The notes beneath the pieces were generated by a model that saw only the letters and a list, made by a program, of their open reading frames with translations, was not told the origin of the DNA and ran no database searches. Below are positions 1 through 9,800 of a stretch of 64,000 bases of DNA, in pieces. The position numbers and the translations under genes were made by a program. Every line of letters starts with the position of its first letter. Position 1 is the stretch's first letter. Origin of the DNA: Chryseobacterium gregarium DSM 19109 (GTDB lineage: Bacteria; Bacteroidota; Bacteroidia; Flavobacteriales; Weeksellaceae); assembly GCF_000430845.1 (NCBI RefSeq), contig NZ_AUMU01000002.1, forward strand, positions 124,001-188,000, written 5' to 3'.

Positions 1-1
1 T

Positions 2-85
2 TCACCGGAGCAGGCAGAAGAAGAGTCCAAAGCTGCCGGTACCCCTGAATTGCATTATGTGACGACTTATATTTACGAAGGATAA
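2..85 (+). CDS. C-terminal end of an unidentified protein (partial)
   Basis: An open frame enters from the left edge and stops with TAA at 83-85. It encodes 27 residues: an acidic stretch rich in Glu and Ala, then a Tyr-rich tail ending IYEG. It is followed about 30 bp later by a terminator hairpin, which fits the end of a real gene. The fragment is too short to assign a family. Confidence 0.5.
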   Translation, partial: SPEQAEEESKAAGTPELHYVTTYIYEG

Positions 86-115
86 TTAACAGGCAGATTT
101 GCTTAAAAACAGAAT

Positions 116-152
116 AAAACGTACCTTTTCTCCAGTAAACGGTGCGTTTTTC
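116..152 (+). terminator. Rho-independent terminator of the upstream gene
   Basis: AAAACGTACC (116-125) pairs with GGTGCGTTTT (141-150): a 10-bp stem with one G-U pair and a 15-nt loop, ending in a T run. It ends the gene entering from the left edge and overlaps the GTG at 142, which argues against that GTG being the start of the next gene. Confidence 0.7.
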
Positions 153-168
153 CGTTAAACTCATTCCT

Positions 169-1977
169 ATGGCCAAGCCTTTCAACAGAACACTCACTTT
201 ATTCGGGATATACAAGCAGCTTATTCCCTTTATCCGGCCGTACCGGTTGATGATTTACGGGACGCTGTTCCTTACCTTTTTAGGAGCGCTTGCCGCACAG
301 GTCAACCCGCTGGTCCTGAAATATACGATTGATGAAGTAACCAATCTGACGCATCTTCCGCACCCAATGTCTGAAGGCATCCATGTACTGGTCCTGATTT
401 CCGTTATTCTGCTCGGAAAGGAACTGCTGAATATTTTCATCAACTTCGGACAGAAATTTTACGGCGAAAAGATCAGGATCAACGTAAGCTCGGTGCTGGC
501 ACAGTCGGCCATCGACAAAATTCTTACCTACAGAGTGGCGTATTTCAATGATGAAAACCATGAATCGGGAAAACTGCAGATCAGGATCGACCGCGGCATA
601 GAAAGCCTGACGAAACTGGTGCAGAATTTTTTCATCGACATGCTGCCCCTGTTTTCCAATTCGGTCATTGCATTGGTGATCATGTATATGCAGAATGTAT
701 ATGTCGGTATGGTTTCTACCATCATCGTTCCCATTTATTTTTACATCAGCTCGTTACAGGCCAAGAAATTAGGCGGAGTAAGGAGAACCTTAAGAAACCA
801 GCGCGAACAGAAAACCTCGGGATTATTGAATCTGATCAATTCCATCATGGTCATCAAAAGCTTTGTCCGCGAAAAATTCGAAGGAAAAAAACAGTACGAC
901 CTGCAAATGCAGCTGATGGGGAGCCAGATGTTTACCCGGAAGACCAATTTCATTTACGACGGGCTGAAAACGTTTATTGAACAGTTCGGCGTGGTGCTGA
1001 TCATCATTTTAACCGTTTATCTGGTGCTTGACCAGCAGATGACCATCGGTGCGATCATGCTGCATATAATGCTCTTCAATAATGTTTCGGCACCGATCCG
1101 CCAGCTGCACAGGATTTATGATGATATGAATGATGCGATGATTTATGCAGAAGGGTATTTCGATATTCTGGATGCCGAAAACGAAGAAGAGCCTAACGGA
1201 ACTTTTGTGGAACAGAATATCAAAGGGAACTTTGAACTGAAAAATGTAAATTTTACCTATCCGAACGGCACCCAGGCTCTGCATGAGGTTTCCATGAAAA
1301 TCGAAAACGGAAAGACTACGGCCCTGGTAGGCTTAAGCGGAGCCGGAAAATCTACCGTGATCAATCTTCTGTGTAAATTTTACCTGCCGGATTCGGGGAA
1401 AATTCTGCTGGATGATGTGGATTTAAGTGATTTTGACAATACCTTTCTGAGAAGTGATTTGGGCCTGGTGCTTCAGAAAAACCATATTTTTCAGGGAAGC
1501 ATTGAAGACAACATCCGGTACGGCAATATGAATGCCGATTTCAGGGAAATTGAAGAAGCTGCTAAAAAAGCCTATCTCCATGAACAGATCATGGAGCTTC
1601 CGGACCAATACCGGCATGATGCCACCCAACTCTCCGGCGGCCAGCAGCAGAGGATTGCCATTGCCAGACTGTTCCTCAAAAACCCGCCGATTATTTTCCT
1701 GGATGAGCCTACGGCAAGCCTGGATGCTATTTCCACGGAACAGATTAAAAATTCCCTGGACGCGATAAAAGCAGGACGGACGGTGATTATGATCTCCCAT
1801 TCCTTATCACAGATTCTAGATGCCGATAAAATTTACGTGATGAAAAAAGGAAGGGTAGTGGAAAACGGAACCCATGACGAACTGGTACAGCTTAACGGAA
1901 CCTACCGTGAAATTTTCGATGCTTCCGCAAGGAGCCTGAATCTTGATAAGCTGGTGAATAGTTTTAAAGATCATTGA
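169..1977 (+). CDS. ABC transporter, fused permease and ATP-binding protein (type IV exporter)
   Basis: A 602-residue ABC half-transporter with an N-terminal six-helix membrane domain (about residues 15-325) and a C-terminal nucleotide-binding domain. Visible motifs: Walker A GLSGAGKST (388-396), signature LSGGQ (488-492), Walker B IIFLDE ending at E513, and the H-loop His544. Family knowledge: such proteins dimerise and export lipids, peptides or drugs (MsbA/multidrug type); the substrate cannot be read from the sequence. The start chosen is ATG 169. An in-frame GTG at 142 lies inside the preceding terminator stem. It appears to be a single-gene unit, since a repeat array and a separate regulator follow. 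Confidence 0.93.
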   Translation: MAKPFNRTLTLFGIYKQLIPFIRPYRLMIYGTLFLTFLGALAAQVNPLVLKYTIDEVTNLTHLPHPMSEGIHVLVLISVILLGKELLNIFINFGQKFYGEKIRINVSSVLAQSAIDKILTYRVAYFNDENHESGKLQIRIDRGIESLTKLVQNFFIDMLPLFSNSVIALVIMYMQNVYVGMVSTIIVPIYFYISSLQAKKLGGVRRTLRNQREQKTSGLLNLINSIMVIKSFVREKFEGKKQYDLQMQLMGSQMFTRKTNFIYDGLKTFIEQFGVVLIIILTVYLVLDQQMTIGAIMLHIMLFNNVSAPIRQLHRIYDDMNDAMIYAEGYFDILDAENEEEPNGTFVEQNIKGNFELKNVNFTYPNGTQALHEVSMKIENGKTTALVGLSGAGKSTVINLLCKFYLPDSGKILLDDVDLSDFDNTFLRSDLGLVLQKNHIFQGSIEDNIRYGNMNADFREIEEAAKKAYLHEQIMELPDQYRHDATQLSGGQQQRIAIARLFLKNPPIIFLDEPTASLDAISTEQIKNSLDAIKAGRTVIMISHSLSQILDADKIYVMKKGRVVENGTHDELVQLNGTYREIFDASARSLNLDKLVNSFKDH

Positions 1978-1980
1978 TGT

Positions 1981-2050
<70 letters not shown>

Positions 2051-2084
2051 TTTGGCGATAAACTTCAAATTTCTGTCTTAGTCC

Positions 2085-3035
2085 ATGAATGATCATTATC
2101 TGAAAAAACTTGACCGGGTAACCGCGATCCTTACTCAATTACAGTCTAAACCGGTGGTGCGGGCGCAGGATCTTGCCCGGAAGTTTGATGTGAGCATAAG
2201 GACCATTTACCGGGATATTAAAACCCTGGAAAATGCCGGGATCCCTATTGTCGGGGAAGCGGGAAGCGGCTATTCTTTAATGGAAGGCTACAGGCTTCCG
2301 CCTGTTATGTTTACCAAAGAAGAGGTGTTGAGTTTCATTACGGCAGAAAAGCTCATGCAGCAATTTTTACATGAAAGCCTGGGCAACCATTACCAGTCTG
2401 CTATGGAGAAAGTCCGTTCCGTGTTGAAATTTTCGGACCGGAATTTAATAGGAAATATTGAAAAGCAGATTGACATCTACAATTACCAGCCTAAAACCGA
2501 AGATCCTATTAAAAACGTGATCCCGATCATTCTGGAAAGTATTGCCGAAAAACGTCAGCTGCTGATGGAATATAAAACCGTTGATTACAAAATTTCCGTA
2601 AGGACCATTGAGGCCGTAGGTGTTTTCTTTGAATTCAATTTCTGGTATATCATGGCATTCTGTACCTTACGCAATGACTTCCGGCAGTTCAGGATTGACA
2701 GGATTCTGAAGATCTCCATAACGGAACATCCGTTTTTGCAGGAATACGGACAGATCAATGATTACCGCAAAGCCCCGAACGGCAACAAAACGAAAGTCAG
2801 GCTTCTGGTAGAGAAAAAAATTATCGGGCATATCATCAATTCCAAAAAGTATTATGGCCTTACTGAAGAGATAGAATGCGGCGATCATGTCGAACTTATC
2901 TTCGAAACCGACTGGATCGATGAGGGTTTTCCGCGATGGTTGATTACCTTTGCAGATTATGCGGAGATTCTGGAACCTGAATCTTTAAAAGAAAGCCTCA
3001 AAAAATTAATGGCAGATATTTCAAAAAAAATCTAA
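2085..3035 (+). CDS. YafY-type WYL-domain transcriptional regulator
   Basis: A 316-residue regulator. Residues about 10-65 form a DeoR/HTH_11-type helix-turn-helix (LARKFDVSIRTIYRDIKTLE, then the usual AGIPIVGEAGSGYSL wing). The C-terminal half (about 140-310) is a WYL-type ligand-sensing domain with the expected FNFWYIMAFCTLRNDFRQFRIDRI segment. Family knowledge: WYL proteins bind nucleic acid or nucleotide ligands and act as repressors or activators. A DinB-family gene lies about 1.2 kb downstream, and its promoter carries a palindrome shared with a distant VOC gene; control of these by this protein is my inference. The upstream region holds the heptamer repeat array. Confidence 0.9.
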   Translation: MNDHYLKKLDRVTAILTQLQSKPVVRAQDLARKFDVSIRTIYRDIKTLENAGIPIVGEAGSGYSLMEGYRLPPVMFTKEEVLSFITAEKLMQQFLHESLGNHYQSAMEKVRSVLKFSDRNLIGNIEKQIDIYNYQPKTEDPIKNVIPIILESIAEKRQLLMEYKTVDYKISVRTIEAVGVFFEFNFWYIMAFCTLRNDFRQFRIDRILKISITEHPFLQEYGQINDYRKAPNGNKTKVRLLVEKKIIGHIINSKKYYGLTEEIECGDHVELIFETDWIDEGFPRWLITFADYAEILEPESLKESLKKLMADISKKI

Positions 3036-3057
3036 AATATTATTATTCAAATTCATT

Positions 3058-4158
3058 ATGAAATTTTTACTATTACGTTGTTTATTATTATGTACCGTCG
3101 TTTATTCAACAGCCGCTTCTGCATGTTCAGCTTTCCTGTTAAAAGGGAAAGGCTATTCTGTAGTCGGCTTCAATGAAAACTGGAAAACGATGCCGGGGAT
3201 GATTGTGGTCAATAAGCGCGATGTTTGGAAAAGAAATATCAGCTGGGAAAACCTGACGACCGACAATTCCAAGTATGCCAAGCAATGGAACTCAAAATAC
3301 GGTTCCGTAACCTTCAATCTGTTAGGCTATGATTTTCCGTGTTACGGAGTGAATGAAAAAGGGCTTTTCCTGGTTGAGCTTTATCTTGAAGAAACTTCAA
3401 AAGTGAAAAATCCTTCCCAGCCGAATATGTTCTGGGCCCAATGGATCCAGTATCAGCTCGATAATTACAAATCGGTAAAAGAAGTTGTGGATCACCTGAA
3501 TCAAGGTCCGAATATCGACTGGTGGCCGAATGCTGCTGGAAGCCACTTCTTCCTGAGTGATGCCGCCGGGAATACGGCAACCATCGCATTGCTTGACGGA
3601 AAGTATAAAGTACTGACGGATAAAGATATGCCGATGCCGCTTTTATGCAATAACCAGTACAAAAAAGATCTGGCCGGCGCTCAGAAGTTTGATTTTTTAG
3701 GCGGTCAGGAAAAATTTAATTTTGCGGATCAGGGGAAATGGGAAGACCGTTACAACCGGGCCTATTATATGCTGAACAATTATAAGTATGATCAGAAACC
3801 GGTAGCGTATGCCTGGAATATCCTGAACTCGATTCATGCCGGGGAATGGCAGACCGTGATCGACCTTAAGAATATGAACCTTTCTTTCCGGTCCGATCTG
3901 AAAAAGGAAGTGAAAACCATTGACATTAAAAAACTGGATTTCTCTAAAAATGCTTCTGTGAAATTCTTAGACATCCATACCGAAAGCCTGGGAGAAGTGA
4001 ATAAAGATTTCAATATTCTTACACTAGGTAAAAACAATGAATACGTAGAAAAAGGATTTCCCATAGGGTATGACAACAAAGAGTTCGGAACTTCGGAAAT
4101 GTTCACCAGGCTCAAAGGGAATATCATTAAATTCTTTAAAAATATTCTTCCGGAATAA
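3058..4158 (+). CDS. Secreted linear amide C-N hydrolase (choloylglycine hydrolase/Ntn family)
   Basis: A 366-residue protein that starts with a signal peptide (hydrophobic 2-20). After cleavage at about residue 22, Cys23 of the motif ACSAFLLKG becomes the N-terminal residue, as expected for an Ntn hydrolase that uses an N-terminal Cys nucleophile. The following KGYSVVGFNENW and the later YPCYGVNEKGLFLVEL-like segment fit the linear amide C-N hydrolase family (bile salt hydrolases, penicillin V acylases and acyl-homoserine-lactone acylases). Substrate is unknown; location is periplasmic or extracellular. It lies 22 bp after the WYL gene on the same strand and is closed by a strong terminator, so the two may be cotranscribed. 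Confidence 0.85.
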   Translation: MKFLLLRCLLLCTVVYSTAASACSAFLLKGKGYSVVGFNENWKTMPGMIVVNKRDVWKRNISWENLTTDNSKYAKQWNSKYGSVTFNLLGYDFPCYGVNEKGLFLVELYLEETSKVKNPSQPNMFWAQWIQYQLDNYKSVKEVVDHLNQGPNIDWWPNAAGSHFFLSDAAGNTATIALLDGKYKVLTDKDMPMPLLCNNQYKKDLAGAQKFDFLGGQEKFNFADQGKWEDRYNRAYYMLNNYKYDQKPVAYAWNILNSIHAGEWQTVIDLKNMNLSFRSDLKKEVKTIDIKKLDFSKNASVKFLDIHTESLGEVNKDFNILTLGKNNEYVEKGFPIGYDNKEFGTSEMFTRLKGNIIKFFKNILPE

Positions 4159-4175
4159 CAGAAAACATGAAAATT

Positions 4176-4212
4176 AAAAAGCTTTCAGAAACAAATCTGA
4201 AAGCTTTTTTTT
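4176..4212 (+). terminator. Terminator between convergent genes (usable from both strands)
   Basis: AAAAAGCTTTCAGA (4176-4189) and TCTGAAAGCTTTTT (4196-4209) form a perfect 14-bp stem with a 6-nt loop, with T runs on both sides. It closes the amidohydrolase gene and also lies just past the stop of the minus-strand DinB gene. Confidence 0.9.
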
Positions 4213-4228
4213 ATAAAAGATTCTGAGG

Positions 4229-4720
4229 TTAAAATCTTTCCCAGAAAAAAGGCGGTTCAATTCCCAATGCCCTTAAATAAACATACCCCTGACCACGGTG
4301 GTGGATTTCATTGTCTACAAAATACAGGATATTCTGATAGACCGGAAACTCGTACTGGCCGAATAAATTAAAGCTTTCCTGGAAACGTTCTTCCGAAATC
4401 TGTGCAAAATAATGGTTGATGGTTTCCGTTTCCTCGTCCCATTTTTTCAGAAGCTCTTCCTTGGTTTCCGGGTTGAAAGCATCTTCATTATAGGCTTCCG
4501 TCTGTTGGCTGACAATGCCTTTCAGGCCTGGTCCGCTTACGCTGATCATTTCAACGGCCAGTTTTGCAAAAGGCCTCATCCCGGCGATCGAAAATTCAAA
4601 TAATTCTTTTTCCGGAAATGCTTCGATGATTCTCCGGGTTAAATTCCGGTGTCCCTGCCAATGATCCAGCAATTGTTCAGAAGTCACGAATCGGGTGGTG
4701 GTGTGTGTGGTAGTACTCAT
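4229..4720 (-). CDS. DinB family protein
   Basis: A 163-residue protein with the four-helix DinB/YfiT layout. Metal-ligand histidines are recognisable: the first-helix WQGHRN segment, and the HHRGQ motif (EIHHRGQGYVYLRALG) near the C-terminus that is typical of DinB-like proteins. Family knowledge: DinB-fold proteins are metal-dependent thiol transferases or hydrolases, often stress-induced. The gene is monocistronic, with a perfect -7 box TACCTTTG upstream preceded by a palindromic operator-like motif, so it is probably regulated. The biochemical role is unknown. Confidence 0.85.
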   Translation of the reverse strand: MSTTTHTTTRFVTSEQLLDHWQGHRNLTRRIIEAFPEKELFEFSIAGMRPFAKLAVEMISVSGPGLKGIVSQQTEAYNEDAFNPETKEELLKKWDEETETINHYFAQISEERFQESFNLFGQYEFPVYQNILYFVDNEIHHRGQGYVYLRALGIEPPFFWERF

Positions 4721-4748
4721 AATGTAATGTTGTTTGTTATTGTCGGGA

Positions 4749-4784
4749 CAAAGGTAAAACCATGTTGTGACAACAGTTTGTCAG
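4749..4784 (-). promoter_or_regulatory. dinB-type promoter with palindromic operator
   Basis: On the minus strand a perfect Bacteroidota -7 box TACCTTTG lies at 4756-4749. Exactly 12 nt before it is CTGACAAACTGTTGTC (4784-4769). Within it, TGACAA-ACTG-TTGTCA is a perfect inverted repeat (4768-4783). The only TTG upstream (inside TTGTC) is 14 nt from the -7 box, shorter than the usual 17-23 nt, which suggests an activator is needed. The same motif and spacing recur at 28806-28841. Confidence 0.75.
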
Positions 4785-4893
4785 CAGTGTTTTCAATACT
4801 TAAAAATTATTTTATTTTTAAAATATTAATGTAATTTTTCCGTTCATAAAACAGGCTTATATCATAGGTTGTTATCGATAAATAATTTGAACG

Positions 4894-4922
4894 GATCGGT
4901 CTTTTCAGGCCGGTCTTTTTTA
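4894..4922 (+). terminator. Orphan terminator-like hairpin
   Basis: GATCGG (4894-4899) pairs with CCGGTC (4910-4915) with one U-G pair, followed by TTTTTT. No plus-strand gene ends here. It could end a small RNA, or the 3' read-out of the divergent dinB region. Confidence 0.4.
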
Positions 4923-5244
4923 TTACGAGTGAAGAAAACTGCGCTAAAAAGTAATGGGAACTTGAAAATTGAATCCTGTTTCGTTCAGCATAAAAAACAG
5001 ATTCAATTTATTTTTTTCTGATGCGTATATATATTTCCCTCCGGAAAAAGATGCATCGCCAGATATTGCTTAAGGACTTTTTCTGTATTGTATTGATGGG
5101 ATCATAATTCTTTTCTGGCACAGGAACACATTGTACTTGTGAAAACAAGGTGTTTGAAAGTGATAATAATTACTTTTACTGCTGATGATTGAGCATCACC
5201 AGCAAACAAAAATAGACACCGCTTAATATCCTTTTGTAGAAATT
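4923..5244. other. Intergenic stretch without recognised features
   Basis: AT-rich DNA between the orphan hairpin and the end of the retron operon. Small open frames here are not supported by codon pattern or homology. I see no clear terminator for the retron operon in this stretch. Confidence 0.4.
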
Positions 5245-6888
5245 CTAATTCTGCTTCCTGTTGAGCATCATTCGGGTTGCCAGAATATGCTCGCAGGGAC
5301 CTTGCTTTAAACCATTGGTTTTGTAAAAACCGCATTGACAATTTCCATCGGTCAATCGTTGGTCCTTATCGATATAAGCTTCCGTTTTGTAAGTGGAATT
5401 ATTCTCTCTTACCGTTCCGCGGATATGGAGAACATCATTTTTCACACTGTAATCAATTTTCACTTTGCCTTCCGAAATCAGCTGATCCGCTTTTTCCTCC
5501 TGCGGACTCGAAAAACGCAGCTGCTTCATGTCCAAAGGTTCCTGGGTCAGTTCGCGAACTCTGTACAATCCCGAATTGAGATCATAAATTACTCTCCCCG
5601 CCTGGGTATAAGACGTCAGCGAAGACGAAATGGCAGCGGTATCGAGATTCAGTTTTCTTGAAAGTTCAACAGTGGTTCCGAACCATGTTTCCTTTAAGGC
5701 ATTGAAAACCTTTTCCTGAGTCAGTAAGTCTACGTGACTCCTAGGAGCCATCAGATCAAAATTTCCTGCCCTGCTCCAATCGTTGGTGGTCCATCCTGAA
5801 AGTCCCAGAGTAAAGGACATATCTCCCAGATCCGCAATATAAAATGAAGGCATTCCGTTTCCTAATAAAACCACCCTGAAATTTTTGGCAATAGGAATCA
5901 ATCTTTCCAAAATCAACAACCTTCTTCTCCCCCAAATCCTGATCGTTTTACTTTCCGGTCCCTTATAAATGGAACGGTGAAAAGTTAATGTCTCGTACCA
6001 CGGCTCAAAAACTGCCTGAACCGGTTTTCCGGGCTCAAGGATAAAACGCAGTGCCCTCGGTCCTTTTTTCTCCTTAAACCTTCTTAGAAACTGACAAATG
6101 CTGAAAATATCCATCGGATGAAGATCGAAAGTCGTTGCCGGTAAAGTCATTGCAGAACTCACCTGTAAAAATCCGCGAACCCAGGAATCGGGCAAATCTA
6201 TTTTTTCTTCCTTGTACACTTCTTCGTTTGTGGTAATCGCCTCAAAACCTGAAGGGTCAATTTTAAATTCCGTGTCTTTATAGTCCCTTATTTTTTGGAA
6301 TTCGTTGTAAAGCGTAGCCGAATAATCAATATTGGTCGTCCCACATTTGAATTCGCTGATCTCCGTGAAAACGTTATAGCTGCTGCTCAATTTTCCGTAA
6401 GTGGATTCGTCCTGGCTAAAGCATTCAAAGAAAACCTCATCAGGATGAACCGTAATGACGGGATCGAGAACAAACCAGGCATCTTTGTCTTTTTGGTACA
6501 AGTAATCGAAATAAGTCTTTTTAGCGGTATTGAAAGGACCTAATACCCGGTTTTTTTCTTTATACACCAGGTCAAGTTCCCCTCTCACTTCGGCCATTCT
6601 CTGTCGGACTTCCTCTATCTGAAATTCTGCCATGTAGTCGCTCAGCCAGAGTTTTTCCTGTTCAGCAACCCAGTCCTTGTATTCGGTTTTGTCTTTCGGC
6701 TTGAAACGGAGATCGGAAACCACCACATCATGCAATGCCGAAATGGCTTCCCTGAAAGGAATTCTTTTATTGAGTTTACCTACAAAAAATGTAGGATCTC
6801 TTTTCAGATCAGGTGAAAAGCTCATCTGCGTGCTCGTGGCAGAGTTTGTAACGGCTGTATCTTTATGAAATTTATAATCGAATAGCAT
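5245..6888 (-). CDS. Winged-helix SWIM zinc-finger protein (WHSWIM), type XIII retron accessory
   Basis: A 547-residue protein. A winged-helix segment is visible at about 385-447 (LTQEKVFNALKETWFG, then TVELSRKLNLDTAAISSSLT). A C-terminal SWIM zinc finger has ligands C517, C519, C532 and H534 (CQCGFY...GPCEHILA). The first 380 residues are not recognised and have coiled helical stretches. It starts 3 bp after the WGR-HEAT gene stop, so translation is probably coupled. From memory of retron classification, type XIII retrons carry this kind of protein with an ARM/HEAT protein and an RT. The role is presumably nucleic-acid binding or the effector in phage defence; the effector identity is inferred, not shown. 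Confidence 0.85.
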   Translation of the reverse strand: MLFDYKFHKDTAVTNSATSTQMSFSPDLKRDPTFFVGKLNKRIPFREAISALHDVVVSDLRFKPKDKTEYKDWVAEQEKLWLSDYMAEFQIEEVRQRMAEVRGELDLVYKEKNRVLGPFNTAKKTYFDYLYQKDKDAWFVLDPVITVHPDEVFFECFSQDESTYGKLSSSYNVFTEISEFKCGTTNIDYSATLYNEFQKIRDYKDTEFKIDPSGFEAITTNEEVYKEEKIDLPDSWVRGFLQVSSAMTLPATTFDLHPMDIFSICQFLRRFKEKKGPRALRFILEPGKPVQAVFEPWYETLTFHRSIYKGPESKTIRIWGRRRLLILERLIPIAKNFRVVLLGNGMPSFYIADLGDMSFTLGLSGWTTNDWSRAGNFDLMAPRSHVDLLTQEKVFNALKETWFGTTVELSRKLNLDTAAISSSLTSYTQAGRVIYDLNSGLYRVRELTQEPLDMKQLRFSSPQEEKADQLISEGKVKIDYSVKNDVLHIRGTVRENNSTYKTEAYIDKDQRLTDGNCQCGFYKTNGLKQGPCEHILATRMMLNRKQN

Positions 6889-6891
6889 GGC

Positions 6892-9800
6892 TTAAGAGAT
6901 TAGTTTGAGATGAACATTCAGTTGGGGATAGATCATTTTCAGATCGGAAATGATATTGATGCACTTTGCCTTATCCTGAAGTGCTGTTGTTGCCGATAAA
7001 TCGTCTAGGATTTTACTGACGGTTTCCGCTGATTCCGTATTTTTTCTTCCTTCTTTTTCCAGAAAAATGAAAATCCGGTTTTTGGCAGTCCTCGCTTTGT
7101 TTACCCTTGAAAGTACGGAACGGAAATAAAACTCCAATTCCTTAAGTTTTTCAGGTTGGTCTGTTGCATATTTCTCAAGATAGGAGGTCACGAAAAGCTG
7201 GATGTTCTGACTCGGATGCTGGCTCAGTTTGGTAAGGTATTCCAATCCGTGTTCTTTTTTGAAGAATTTCATGATGAGGTTTTTACCAAAATTTTCCACA
7301 TCAGGACGCACTGAATCCACAATTCCGACTAGACAATCTGTATCCCAGTCTTCGTCTTTGAATTCGGTCTGGAAAAAATGAAAGGCAAATTCCCGGCTGT
7401 CATCCCATTTGGCATCCAGAATTCCCAGCGCATGGTTACGGTCCGATTTGATTTTTGGAACATTATTTTTATAAAAATTCCATGACCATTGCCTTACTGC
7501 AAGAAATTCGTGACTGGCCAGAGAAATTACCTGTTTCAAAGTAAATCTGCCGTCATCATTTACCTTTTTAAGGAGTTCGAAGCCGAAAAGCTGGTTTTTC
7601 ACACTGTTGGCAAAGAGTAATCTGATGATCCGTTTTACAGGGATATCGGTACTGTATTTCGGAGCTGTTTTTTCGAGATAGTATCTGAATAGCTGATGGG
7701 AGTTTTCAAATTTTTGCCCGGTCATCAATAGATCAAACAACTTTTCAATGGTTTGCAGCTGAATTTCAGATTGAGATTCAAGCTGATTGTTCAAAGAAAG
7801 TATGTTTTCTGCCACTTCTTTGTAACCGGAAGAAATCAATCTGAGAACTTCCTGCCAGTTTTTCGCAATTTCTTCTTTCGGATATTGATTTAAAAGACTG
7901 ATCCCGTTTTGCCTGATGGATTCGCTTTCGTTGTTTAACAGCAATTCAATAATGGAAAGAGGAGTTTCCGTTACGGGGTATTTTTGGGATTTGAAAAGCA
8001 GAATTTCACTTGCCAGAAACCGGTTATTATTCAACGGGGAAGTCAGTAATTGGGCGACAATTTCCCAGCTGATCTCTGAAAAGTTAGAGAAAGCTGTTAT
8101 TTTAAGTTTTTTTGTGGCAGATTCTGTAATCCTGTTGTTTTCTTCATTATTTTCCAGAGAGATCAGTTGTATGATTACTTTTCCGAGCACTGCTTTTTGC
8201 TGCGCTTCCGGCAAAGATGTTTTCTGAAGTAAATGATTGATAAATTCATTGGATTCTTTTCGTGAGTTCATCACCAGAATCGTGATGAATTCTGTGGAAG
8301 AAAGAAAATGTTGTGTGTTGTTTTCGATGGTTGTTTTTGCCCAGTTTCTTGCTTCTTCGTTTTCGGAAATTAAAATTTGTGCCACAAAAATTTCATTTTG
8401 CCTTAATTCTTCCTGTTTTCTTTTCAAAGCATCAAAACCTAAATTCTGGGGATATTTTGAAGATTTGGAGAGCAGCCGGATCATCATTTCAGGCTCTATT
8501 TTGTACAGCAAATCTTCGTAATCCCCATGAACGGAAACATTTTCGTAAGCAAACTTCATGACCAGATCCATTTTTGCCTGCATCAAAAGCTGAATGTAAG
8601 CTTCGGGCATTTCGTCCCAGAATCCGGGATACAATTGAGGTCTTGACGGTTCTGGATGAGGTTTTATCCTATATTCTTCCTGTTTAGGCTGAGGAACAGC
8701 CTCTTTTTCTTTATTTGATCCAAAAATATTTTTAAATGTACTGATGATATTGTCTAAGGCTCCCTGCGGTTGATTTTTAACGGAAGGGTTTTCGGAAGGA
8801 ATTGAGTTTCCATTTGTTCCTGACTCTACTTTATTGACTTTATTTTCCTGATAATAATAATCGGTACTCCAAAATTCTTCTTTTTTGAAATAGAATTGAA
8901 GCTTGGAGTCCATTTTACGGTTTTTATCATTTCCGAAAAGTAAAGTTGTAAGAAGTAAAGACTGGTAACATTCAGGGAAATCCACCACCGTATAATAATA
9001 TTGTCTGCTTTCCCAGTCATATCTTCCGTAAGTGCTTAAAGGCCTTCTGTTTTCGGGAGTATAATCTGCATCAGAATATTGAATAAGGACGTTTACCGCA
9101 AACCTTAAATATTCTTTTGCTTTATTTTGTTTTCCCAATTCTTGTAAATAGTAAAAACCGTTTTTCTGAAAATAAAGTTTGGTGAAATTTGAAAATGCAA
9201 GCCTGCTTTCATTACCGGAAAGCTCTTTTCTTACATTAACGGAACCTCCGAACTGATAAAAGTACTGGTCCTGATTCCATGCTTCTTTGTCTAGGCTGGC
9301 TGTTCTGTTGAACATCGGCGTTTTCTTTTCAAACAAAAATGAAAGCATTCCCAAAATCTGAGCATCATCTCTGAAACGGGCGAGTTTATAAACCGCGCGG
9401 ATGTTCCTGAAATAAGGCGATTCAAACGGGATCTGCCCTAGGAGATCTTCAATGACCTGAATCAAAGAAGGGTATGCTTTTGATAAGAGATAAAGATAGG
9501 CCAGTTCGTCTGCTTTTTCTTTTTCCCCGAATTTTTCGGAATAATGCTTCTTCAGACTGTGGTAATCGCCTTTATCGATGGCATACTTTATTTCGGGAGG
9601 CAAAATTTCCAATAATTCCGAAACCGTTTTTTCCAGTTCCGGACCTTCGTTAATTGTCAAAAGCGCATCAAAAGCCACATTCCTGATATACTGTTTGTGC
9701 CTTGTACTGTGTGCAATGCTGTGAAGAAGTTCAGAAGCCTGGGTAACTTTTAATGTTCTGATTGAAAAAATGGAAGCATACAGCTGCATTTCATCACCTT

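Noticed and set aside
142..168. GTG start nine codons upstream for the ABC transporter
   Set aside because: The GTG lies inside the right arm of the upstream terminator, and the added residues are not conserved-looking; ATG 169 is preferred.
5102..5341. 79-residue minus-strand ORF at the end of the SWIM gene
   Set aside because: It overlaps the SWIM gene C-terminus in another frame and has no recognisable domain; it looks like a shadow frame.
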